From Curtobacterium sp. SGAir0471 (lineage in GTDB: Bacteria; Actinomycetota; Actinomycetes; Actinomycetales; Microbacteriaceae), in contig NZ_CP027869.1 of NCBI RefSeq assembly GCF_005490985.1, positions 930,001 through 994,000 of the forward strand: DNA of 64,000 nucleotides, read 5' to 3'. The position numbers and the translations under genes were made by a program. This document shows positions 29,167-35,888 of this stretch, piece after piece. Every line of letters begins with the position of its first letter. Position 1 is the first letter of the stretch. The notes beneath the pieces are model-generated. The model did not search any database, had not been told where the DNA came from, and saw only the letters and a list, made by a program, of their open reading frames with translations.

Positions 29167-29340
29167 GTCGTTTCCGCCCGCCGGGTGTCGGGCGGGCGGT
29201 TCCTGCTGATTGACGGCCGGTCCGGCGTCGATTTCGTCCGCCGGGTGTCGGGCGGGCGGTTCTTGCTGGTTGACGGCCGATCCGACGTCGATTCCGCCCA
29301 CTCGATGTCGGGCGGGCGGAACCTGCTCGTTCCCGCGGCG
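29167..29340. repeat. Three tandem 60-bp repeats (GCGGGCGG family)
   Basis: Units begin at 29167, 29227 and 29287 (exact 60-bp period). Each has TTCCGCCCG near one end and CGGGCGGGCGG in the middle. The 60-bp period is 20 codons, so the array keeps the aldo/keto reductase frame open upstream of its likely start. Confidence 0.85.
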
Positions 29341-29386
29341 GGCAGTTCCGAATCCGCCCTTCGGCGTCAGACGAAGGGATCGGTCC

Positions 29387-29953
29387 TCACGCCTTCACCC
29401 TGGCATCGCGACCTGTGACCGCGAGCAGGCGGACCTGCAGTGGCGCGTCGTCGTCGACCTCGACGGGCGCGGCGTAGAGCCCGGTCGCCGCGAGGTCGTG
29501 GATCTGCGGCTCGAAGTACTCCCAGACGGCGCGGACGAGTTCATCGGGCAGCGCCTCGTCCGTGCCGGTGGCGCGCGCGAGGTCCCACGTGTGGATGGTG
29601 ATGTCACTCGTCTGTTCGGTGAGGTACTGGTCGGCGCGAACGACGTCGGTGCTGAGGTGCACGGAGGTGTCAGCGGGCGCCTTCTGCCAGGCGCTGGTCG
29701 CGGCCGTTGCGAACTTCGCCCACTCGCTGGCCAGGTCCTGGCCGATCGGTTCGAGGTCAGCCTCGGCTTGGGCGTAGTCGCATCCCGTCAGGAGCTTCGG
29801 GATCCAGCGCTGCTCGTCGATGACGTGCGTGACCAGATCGCGCGTCGTCCACTCGGAGTCGGGGGTGGATGCATCCCAGTCGGTCACGGCAGCGACGCGG
29901 CGGCCGAACTCGGCTACGGCGAGCGACTGCAACCGGATCCAGTCGGTGGCCAT
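29387..29953 (-). CDS. TIGR03086-type DinB-like metal-binding protein
   Basis: A 188-residue four-helix protein of the mycothiol-dependent maleylpyruvate isomerase N-terminal / DinB-like group, TIGR03086 branch. Seen: WTTRDLVTHVIDEQRWIPKLL with the first metal-ligand His, and SDITIHTWDLARATG with the second His, typical of this fold. The ATG at 29953 has GAGGAG nine bases upstream and is preferred over a longer frame. Members are thought to act in thiol-dependent detoxification, but the substrate is unknown. Confidence 0.85.
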   Translation of the reverse strand: MATDWIRLQSLAVAEFGRRVAAVTDWDASTPDSEWTTRDLVTHVIDEQRWIPKLLTGCDYAQAEADLEPIGQDLASEWAKFATAATSAWQKAPADTSVHLSTDVVRADQYLTEQTSDITIHTWDLARATGTDEALPDELVRAVWEYFEPQIHDLAATGLYAAPVEVDDDAPLQVRLLAVTGRDARVKA

Positions 29954-30324
29954 GGCGGTGCTCCTCTTCAGTCGGTACGGGTGCGGGGTGCAACGGGACT
30001 GGCGAGCGGGCGATTCCCGTGCTGCTACAGGAGACAAGTTACGCCCGCTCAGGAACAGCACGCGCGACCGCCGTCTCGCCCCGGAATGCGATCCGATCGG
30101 AGCAGAGCGGCAAGGCTGGCGATCGGGCAGAAGAACACGTCAGCGGCGGTGTCCCCCACAGAGAAGGCCCGCTCGTCGCCGGTGCCTCGGTCGGCGCATC
30201 GGACCGGTAGCGGACGAGGTGGGACGAGTCGCACGAGGAGGTTCATCCGCGCTCGGGCGGGCGGAACCTGCGCGAGGCAGGCACAATGTGCGCGGGATTG
30301 GCCCGCTCGTGGTTGCGCAGGGTT

Positions 30325-30344
30325 GAACGACCGGCCGGTCGTTC
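30325..30344. promoter_or_regulatory. 20-bp perfect palindrome, operator-like
   Basis: GAACGACCGGCCGGTCGTTC reads the same on both strands, the size and symmetry of a TetR-type operator. No adjacent regulator or promoter is recognisable, so its role is open. Confidence 0.35.
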
Positions 30345-30386
30345 GACCTCCGGCTCCGCGCGCCGCACGAACGCATGCGGGAACGC

Positions 30387-30426
30387 CGAACGGCCCGGCT
30401 CCGTGGGGGAGGAGCCGGGCCGTTCG
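30387..30426 (-). terminator. Terminator hairpin of the YceI-family gene
   Basis: Perfect 16-bp arms 30387-30402 and 30411-30426 (CGAACGGCCCGGCTCC and complement), 8-nt loop, about 85 bp downstream of the YceI-family stop codon. Confidence 0.75.
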
Positions 30427-30511
30427 CCGGGTACTGCAGGTACTTCGTTCGGTGTCCGCGGTCGCCCCCAAGATCGGGAAGGAGGACGACCGTCGGTCAG
30501 TGAGTCGGAGG

Positions 30512-31072
30512 TCAGGCCGCCTGGAGGACGAACTGCACGTCGAGGTTGATCGTCACGTCGTTGCCGAGCGTGAAGCCACCGGCCTCGAGCGCCGCGTTCC
30601 AGTTCACGCCGAACTCGGTGCGGTCGATCTTCGTGGTCGCCTCGGCGCCGAGCTTGACCTGGCCGTAGCCGTCGGTGGTCACGCCACCGAACTCGGTCTT
30701 CAGGGTGACGTCCTTCGTGACGCCGCGCAGGGTCAGCGTGCCGTCGATGAGCATGTCGTCGCCGTCCTCGCGGATGCCGGTGGACTTGAAGACCATCTGC
30801 GGGTGCTCCTCGGTGAGGAAGAAGTCACCGGTGGCGAGGTGCTGGTCGCGCTGCGCCTGGTTGGTGTTGATGCTCGCGACGTCGATCGAGGCCTCGAGCG
30901 ACGAGTCGAGCGGGTTCTCGGCAGTGACGAGCGTCGCGTCGAAGCGCTCGAACGAGCCCTTGACCTTGCTGATCGCGAGGTGGCGGACCGAGAAGGTGAC
31001 CTCGGAGTGGGTCGGGTCGATCTTCCAGGTGCCGGTCTGGTAGCCCGGGATGGCGGAGGCGGTGAGCGTCAT
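30512..31072 (-). CDS. YceI family protein
   Basis: A 186-residue lipocalin-like beta-barrel protein that binds polyprenoid or amphipathic lipids. The family pattern is complete: GTWKIDPTHSEVTFSVRHLAISKVKG at ~14-39, DFFLTEEHPQMVFKSTGI, GTLTLRGVTKDVTL and DRTEFGVNW. There is no signal peptide, so it is a cytoplasmic YceI as is common in actinobacteria. ATG at 31072 has AAGGAG upstream at good spacing. Upstream lies an AT-rich promoter with a 9-bp dyad, suggesting regulation by a MarR-type repressor encoded elsewhere. Confidence 0.93.
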   Translation of the reverse strand: MTLTASAIPGYQTGTWKIDPTHSEVTFSVRHLAISKVKGSFERFDATLVTAENPLDSSLEASIDVASINTNQAQRDQHLATGDFFLTEEHPQMVFKSTGIREDGDDMLIDGTLTLRGVTKDVTLKTEFGGVTTDGYGQVKLGAEATTKIDRTEFGVNWNAALEAGGFTLGNDVTINLDVQFVLQAA

Positions 31073-31168
31073 GGTGACTCCTTACGAGAGCGTTGGTCTG
31101 CGGTCCCTGATGAGACACACAACTTCATGCGCCTGCATCGAATTGAACTGTAGCCCATTGTGCACCCG

Positions 31169-31190
31169 ATTGGTTGAAGCGTCAACCAAT
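31169..31190. promoter_or_regulatory. 9-bp dyad operator candidate upstream of the YceI-family gene
   Basis: ATTGGTTGA-AGCG-TCAACCAAT, perfect arms 31169-31177 and 31182-31190, in the only AT-rich patch of the region. The TTGA...TCAA symmetry resembles MarR-family sites. It lies about 100 bp upstream of the YceI-family ATG and just past the 3' end of the endonuclease-like gene, which starts at 32137. Confidence 0.55.
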
Positions 31191-31192
31191 GT

Positions 31193-32137
31193 TCACGAGA
31201 TCGTCGCGGGATGATGTCGGGAACGCGTGTCGTGCCTCCCGGCCGCACCCGTCGTGAGCAGCTTGCGGATGCGGTGCGCGAATGCGTCGGCCAGCGGGCC
31301 GACGTCATGGGCGGTCGCGCGGACCAGCCACCAGTCGACGTCCTTCAGATGCTCGCCGCGAGTCAGGTCCTTGCGGAAGGTGCGCGGATCGGACCGGTGC
31401 AGGTCGCTCTCGTACTCGATCGCCACTCGCGCATCCGGGTACGCGAGGTCGACGCAGGCGATCCACCTGCCGGCGACGACCACGTCGTGGTTCAGCGTCG
31501 GCTCGGGGAGTCCGCGTCGCAGCAGGGCCAGGCGAAGGCGTGTCTCTCCGGGGCTCCGCGAACCCGGTCGCACCTCGGCGAGGGCTGCGCGCGCCTTCCT
31601 GATGTGCCTCCCGCCCCGGTGCCGACCGACGGCGGCCGCGAGTTCGTCCACCGTGCACCAGTTCAACCAGCCGACGAGTGCGTCGCCGACGATGACGAGT
31701 TCGTCGAGGGTGAGGACCGCCGCCAGCATGACGAAGGTGGTCGCCGGGTCCACGATGCGCGTCGTCCCGGATCGCACCACGCTCGCGAGGTGCGCTCGCG
31801 TGCGGTGCCCGACGGTGCCGCGCACGCGGAGCGCCTGGTCCTTCCCGATCGTCGTCACGTGGACGCGCCGGTCGGCCTCGAGCCTGCGGGGCAGCGGGAT
31901 GCCGAGGAGCTGCGCGGCCGTGGTGTGGCTGAACGCCTGGTCATGACGGAGCCGCGGGGCGACTGCTCGTGCACGTTCCGCGTGGGAGGTGGGAGGGGTC
32001 CAGCAGCGCGTGCCGTGGAACGGGCGGCAGAGCCGTCTCGAGCGGAGGCGGCTGGCCGGGACGCCGCGGCGCAGTGCCTCGCGGACGCGGAACGGGCGTC
32101 CCCGGAGGGCTGGTGGGAAGCGGTCGGCGATGGACAT
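31193..32137 (-). CDS. DUF559/Vsr-like endonuclease-domain protein
   Basis: A 314-residue protein with an N-terminal helical region (FRVREALRRGVPASRLRSRRLCRPFHGTRC) like the abortive-infection AbiEi group. The C-terminal part looks like a Vsr/DUF559 nuclease fold: GETRLRLALLRRGLPEPTLN, then CVDLAYPDARVAIEYESDLHR and a basic WWLVRATAHDV strand. The acidic residues Asp (VDLAYP) and Glu (AIEYES) match the usual D...E pair, but the lysine of a classical PD-(D/E)xK site is not evident. Common as single genes in actinobacteria. ATG at 32137 is preferred over a longer frame running into repeats. Confidence 0.7.
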   Translation of the reverse strand: MSIADRFPPALRGRPFRVREALRRGVPASRLRSRRLCRPFHGTRCWTPPTSHAERARAVAPRLRHDQAFSHTTAAQLLGIPLPRRLEADRRVHVTTIGKDQALRVRGTVGHRTRAHLASVVRSGTTRIVDPATTFVMLAAVLTLDELVIVGDALVGWLNWCTVDELAAAVGRHRGGRHIRKARAALAEVRPGSRSPGETRLRLALLRRGLPEPTLNHDVVVAGRWIACVDLAYPDARVAIEYESDLHRSDPRTFRKDLTRGEHLKDVDWWLVRATAHDVGPLADAFAHRIRKLLTTGAAGRHDTRSRHHPATIS

Positions 32138-32262
32138 GTGCCGAGCGTGGCAGCGTCCTCCGGCTGGTCGGGGTGCGTGGTGGTCGACTGTGGACAGGTG
32201 CGGGAGGAGGCTCGCTGTGCAGGACTCGGCCGGGGTCGTCGGTGAGGTGGCGAGCGGGTCGC

Positions 32263-32440
32263 GAGCGGGCGAATCCGGACTGGGCTGGGAGGCGCGTGGT
32301 CCCGATCTCGCCCGCCGACGCGAGCGGGCGGATCCGGACGGGGAGAGGCGGTGCGTGCTTCCGATTCCGCCCATTCACGTGAGCGGGCGGATCCTGACGG
32401 GGCCGGGAGGCGCGTGGCCCCGGTTCCGCCCGCTCGCGCG
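32263..32440. repeat. Three tandem 59-bp hairpin repeats (GAGCGGGCGG family)
   Basis: GAGCGGGCGGATCC-type left ends at 32263, 32322 and 32381 (59-bp period), each answered by a CCGCCCRYTC right end. The array fills most of the 391-bp gap between the endonuclease-like gene and the divergent aldo/keto reductase. Confidence 0.85.
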
Positions 32441-32528
32441 GACAGCGCATCCCCGCACGCCGACGCAGCTGTCCACAGGTACTCCCACACCCCCTCACGA
32501 GAGCGCTCACTCCACTAGCGTCGGGAGC

Positions 32529-33533
32529 ATGGAATTCAGGTACCTGGGCAACTCCGGACTCAAGATCTCCGAGATCACCTACGGCAACTGGCTGACGCAC
32601 GGCTCGCAGGTCGAGAACGACGTCGCCACCCAGTGCGTGCGGGCAGCGCTCGACGCCGGCATCACCACGTTCGACACCGCCGACACGTACGCAAACACCG
32701 CGGCGGAGACGGTCCTCGGCGAGGCGCTCAAGGCCGAGCGCCGCCAGTCGCTCGAGATCTTCACGAAGGTCTACTGGCCGACCGGGCCGAAGGGGCACAA
32801 CGACGTCGGCCTCTCCCGCAAGCACATCATGGAGTCGATCGACGGGTCGCTCGAGCGCCTCCAGACCGACTACGTCGACCTCTACCAGGCGCACCGCTAC
32901 GACCACGAGACCCCGCTCGAGGAGACCATGCAGGCCTTCGCGGACGTCGTCCGCCAGGGCAAGGCGCTCTACATCGGCGTCAGCGAGTGGAACGCCGAGC
33001 AGATCCGCGCCGGCGCCGCACTGGCGAAGGAGCTCGGCTTCCAGCTCATCTCGAACCAGCCGCAGTACTCGATGCTGTGGCGCGTCATCGAGGGCGAGGT
33101 CGTCCCCGCCTCGAAGCAGCTCGGCCTCAGCCAGATCGTCTGGTCGCCGATCGCCCAGGGTGTGCTGACGGGCAAGTACAAGCCGGGCCAGCCGGCCCCC
33201 GAGGGCTCGCGCGCCACGGACGAGAAGGGCGGCGCGGACATGATCAAGCGGTTCATGCGCGACGAGGTCCTCGAGGCCGTGCAGCGTCTGCAGCCCGTCG
33301 CCGACCAGGCCGGCCTGACGCTCGCCCAGCTCGCGATCGCGTGGACGCTGCAGAACCCGAACGTCGCGTCCGCGATCGTCGGTGCGTCCCGCCCGGAGCA
33401 GGTCACGGACAACGTCAAGGCAGCGGGCGTCACCCTCGACGCCGACGCGCTCGCCGCGATCGACGACGCCCTCGGGGACATCCCGGAGCGCGACGCGAGC
33501 AAGACGGTCAGCCCGGAGAAGCGCCCCGCGTAA
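32529..33533 (+). CDS. Aldo/keto reductase, potassium-channel beta-subunit type
   Basis: A 334-residue NADPH-dependent aldo/keto reductase resembling bacterial Kv-beta homologues. Catalytic Asp49 (TTFDTADTY), Tyr54, Lys80 (EIFTKVYWP) and His122 (DLYQAHRYD). Cofactor segments are QIVWSPIAQGVLTGKY and ASAIVGASRPEQV. ATG at 32529 follows a -10-like TAGCGT (32516-32521) by 7 bases, so the mRNA may be leaderless. It is followed directly by a 50-bp perfect palindrome. The substrate is unknown. Confidence 0.92.
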   Translation: MEFRYLGNSGLKISEITYGNWLTHGSQVENDVATQCVRAALDAGITTFDTADTYANTAAETVLGEALKAERRQSLEIFTKVYWPTGPKGHNDVGLSRKHIMESIDGSLERLQTDYVDLYQAHRYDHETPLEETMQAFADVVRQGKALYIGVSEWNAEQIRAGAALAKELGFQLISNQPQYSMLWRVIEGEVVPASKQLGLSQIVWSPIAQGVLTGKYKPGQPAPEGSRATDEKGGADMIKRFMRDEVLEAVQRLQPVADQAGLTLAQLAIAWTLQNPNVASAIVGASRPEQVTDNVKAAGVTLDADALAAIDDALGDIPERDASKTVSPEKRPA

Positions 33534-33545
33534 CGCGCGACGAAC

Positions 33546-33595
33546 CGACGGACGGGAGGCACGGTGCCAGCTGGCACCGTGCCTCCCGTCCGTCG
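33546..33595. terminator. 50-bp perfect palindrome (GGAGGC family)
   Basis: A loop-less inverted repeat: 33546-33570 is exactly complementary to 33571-33595, centred on CAGCTG. It contains GACGGGAGGCACGGTGCC. It starts 12 bp after the aldo/keto reductase stop codon and is the longest member of its family here. Confidence 0.8.
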
Positions 33596-33771
33596 TCCAG
33601 CCGCCATCCGTCTTCGGCGACCGTCCAGACGGACGGTCAATCCGAGCCGTGATCAGCCGAAACGCTGACGGATGTTCACTGATGAACAGCAGGTGTCGCG
33701 GAACTGGCAGGGTCCTGGCAGACCCTGTACCCCACCCAAACCACCCTGTCACGTGCCCCCGAAGAGGGGGC
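33596..33771. promoter_or_regulatory. Leader of the envelope gene block
   Basis: A 176-bp leader before the GtrA gene. It holds a small inverted repeat GTTCACTGATGAAC (33674-33687) and ends with the ribosome site AGAGGGGG. No clear -10/-35 pair could be chosen. Confidence 0.4.
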
Positions 33772-34362
33772 ATGACCCGAACCGACACCCCCGTTCTGGT
33801 GCCACCCGGCACCGGGTCGGTGCCGACCCCCGTTGCAGTCCCCGCTGCACGCGCCGCCCACCCAGCGGCGCCCGCCGGCCCTGCGCTGACCGTGGATCGG
33901 CCGGCGCTCGCCTCCCGCATGCGCGCCACGGCGACGCAACTCGCCTCGTTCGGCACCATCGGCGCCGTCTGCTTCCTCATCGACCTCGGCGTCTACAACC
34001 TGCTGCGCGCAACCGTCCTGCCGGACGGCCCGATCGCCGCGAAGATCGTCTCCGTCGTCGTCGCCACCGCGGTCGCCTGGTTGGCGAACCGCTCCATCAC
34101 GTTCCGCTCGCAGCGGCAGGTCGGCCGGAAGGAGACCGTTCGCGAGGGGCTCCTCTTCGCCGTCACGAACGTCGTCGGCCTCGGCATCGCCGCGGCCTGC
34201 CTGTTCGTCTCGCACTACGTCCTCGGCTTCACCTCGACCCTCGCCGACAACGTCGCCGGCAACGGGGTGGGCCTCGTCCTCGGCACCGTCTTCCGGTTCG
34301 TCGCGTACAAGGCCCTCGTCTTCCGTTCCACCGACGCTCACGCGAAGGAGCACGCCGCATGA
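33772..34362 (+). CDS. GtrA family membrane protein
   Basis: A 196-residue protein with four helices in the GtrA pattern: LASFGTIGAVCFLIDLGVYNLL, IVSVVVATAVAWLANRSITF, LFAVTNVVGLGIAAACLFVSHY and GNGVGLVLGTVFRFVAYKALVF. GtrA proteins are proposed to flip or handle polyprenyl-phosphate-linked sugars. The first ~50 residues are a Pro/Ala/Val-rich cytoplasmic tail. ATG follows a strong AGAGGGGG. The stop overlaps the glycosyltransferase ATG by 4 bp, so it heads an operon. Confidence 0.88.
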   Translation: MTRTDTPVLVPPGTGSVPTPVAVPAARAAHPAAPAGPALTVDRPALASRMRATATQLASFGTIGAVCFLIDLGVYNLLRATVLPDGPIAAKIVSVVVATAVAWLANRSITFRSQRQVGRKETVREGLLFAVTNVVGLGIAAACLFVSHYVLGFTSTLADNVAGNGVGLVLGTVFRFVAYKALVFRSTDAHAKEHAA

Positions 34363-35888
34363 CCATCACCGCCACGCTGCTGACGGCCGCCGGGCCGCTG
34401 CTGCAGCCGAACGAGGGGACCGGGCCCGCCGGGAACCTCCCGAACCGCGGGACCACGGACGTCCCGACGGGAGGCTCGGGGCAGGCCCCGCAGGTCGCCT
34501 GGTCGCTGGGTGAGTGGATCGGGTACTCCGCGCTCATCGCCGTCTCCGTGCTGCTCACGGTGATCGCGCTCACCACGCTCTGGTGGATGCTGCACGCCTG
34601 GCGGTCGCGCGACGCGCTCAAGTCGACGAGCTTCAGCCAGACGCCGCTGCCGGCGGCGCACCGCTTCACCTTGCTGGTGCCCGGTCGGCACGAACAGGAC
34701 GTCATGGGCGAGACACTCGACATGCTCGCGAAGCAGGACCACCCCGACTTCGAGATCATCGCGATCGTCGGCGAGGACGACCCTGAGACCGACGCGGTCG
34801 TCCGCGCCGCCGCCGCCCGCCACCCCGAGCTCATCCGCGTGGTCGTCGACGACACCGCGCCGAAGAACAAGCCGAAGGCGATGAACCTCGCGCTGCAGCA
34901 CGCGACGGGCGACATCGTCGGGGTGTTCGACGCGGAGGACGAGGTCTACCCGAAGCTCCTGTCGCTCGTCGACTCGCGCTTCCAGGAGACCGGCGCCGAC
35001 GTCGTGCAGGGCGGCGTGCAGCTGATGAACTTCAAGTCGAGCTGGTGGTCGCTCCGCAACGTGCTCGAGTACTACTTCTGGTTCCGCTCGCGCCTCCACT
35101 TCCACGCCGGCTCGAAGTTCATCCCGCTCGGCGGCAACACCGTGTTCGTGACCCGCGAGCGGCTCGAGTGGTCGAACGGCTGGGACGCCCACTGCCTCGC
35201 CGAGGACTGCGAGCTCGGCGTCCGGCTCTCCGCCGACGGGGCGAAGGTCGTCGTGGCCTACAGCCCAGAGGCCGTCACCCGCGAGGAGACCCCGCCCACC
35301 TTCGCGTCCCTGCTCAAGCAGCGGACCCGGTGGAACCAGGGGTTCCTGCAGGTCCTCGGCAAGGGGGAGTGGAAGAAGCTGCCGTCCTTCCGTCAGCGCT
35401 TCTTCGCCCGCTACATGCTGACGATGCCGTTCATCCAGGCGGCGACCGGTCTGCTCATCCCGCTCAGCGTCCTGATGATCCTGTTCGTCAAGGTGCCGAC
35501 CCCGGTCGCGCTCATCTCGTTCATCCCGGTGGCGCCGACGCTCATGCTGCTCGCCGTCGAGGTCGTCGGACTCAACGAGTTCGGCCGCATCTACAAGGAG
35601 AAGGTCCGCATCCGCGACTACGTGAAGCTCGTCCTCGGCCTCGTGCCGTACCAGGTGTTCCTCGCCGCCGCAGCCGTCCGTGCCGTCGTCCGCCACGTGA
35701 AGGGGCAGAACGGGTGGGAGAAGACCGAGCACACCGGGCAGCACCGCACCGGCGGCGGCCAGTCCGAGGTCGTCGGGTTCGCGTCCGAGCTGACCGGCTC
35801 GTCGTCCGCAGCTTCGTCCGCCTCGTCTTCTTCGTCCTCGTCGTCCGAGCGTGAGCTCGCCGGCTCGACCACCGGGGGTACCCGATGA
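34359..35888 (+). CDS. Processive glycosyltransferase family 2, membrane-bound
   Basis: A 509-residue BcsA/NodC-style glycosyltransferase. A helix at ~52-80 precedes the GT-A domain, with DDTAPKNKPKAMNLAL, FDAED (190-194), CLAEDCELGVRL (acceptor-side Asp, ~279-290) and QRTRW (321-325). This QxxRW set is typical of processive polysaccharide synthases. Three or more C-terminal helices follow (~355-445). The tail from ~450 is hydrophilic with a run of serines. Polymer identity (glucan, other) is not predictable. It is coupled by 4-bp overlaps to GtrA upstream and GT39 downstream. Confidence 0.9.
   Translation: MTITATLLTAAGPLLQPNEGTGPAGNLPNRGTTDVPTGGSGQAPQVAWSLGEWIGYSALIAVSVLLTVIALTTLWWMLHAWRSRDALKSTSFSQTPLPAAHRFTLLVPGRHEQDVMGETLDMLAKQDHPDFEIIAIVGEDDPETDAVVRAAAARHPELIRVVVDDTAPKNKPKAMNLALQHATGDIVGVFDAEDEVYPKLLSLVDSRFQETGADVVQGGVQLMNFKSSWWSLRNVLEYYFWFRSRLHFHAGSKFIPLGGNTVFVTRERLEWSNGWDAHCLAEDCELGVRLSADGAKVVVAYSPEAVTREETPPTFASLLKQRTRWNQGFLQVLGKGEWKKLPSFRQRFFARYMLTMPFIQAATGLLIPLSVLMILFVKVPTPVALISFIPVAPTLMLLAVEVVGLNEFGRIYKEKVRIRDYVKLVLGLVPYQVFLAAAAVRAVVRHVKGQNGWEKTEHTGQHRTGGGQSEVVGFASELTGSSSAASSASSSSSSSSERELAGSTTGGTR

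Larger units (their letters stand above)
29954..30511. other. 558-bp region without a supported gene
   Basis: No frame here has a convincing start, domain or conserved look. It holds a decayed member of the GAGCGGGCGG repeat family (about 30251-30309), a 20-bp perfect palindrome (30325-30344) and the terminator of the yceI-like gene (30387-30426). Confidence 0.6.

Noticed and set aside
29028..29301. GTG at 29301 as the true start of the aldo/keto reductase
   Set aside because: The extension only reads the 60-bp DNA repeats and low-complexity sequence. The reductase fold starts at 29028. Kept as a finding because translation cannot be excluded.
30060..30500. Small open frames in the gap before the YceI-family gene
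   Set aside because: No ribosome site, no conserved motif, and overlap with palindrome and terminator.
31193..32374. Longer form of the endonuclease-like protein starting at 32374
   Set aside because: The upstream part reads through the 59-bp repeat array and looks non-coding; the ATG at 32137 starts the conserved region.
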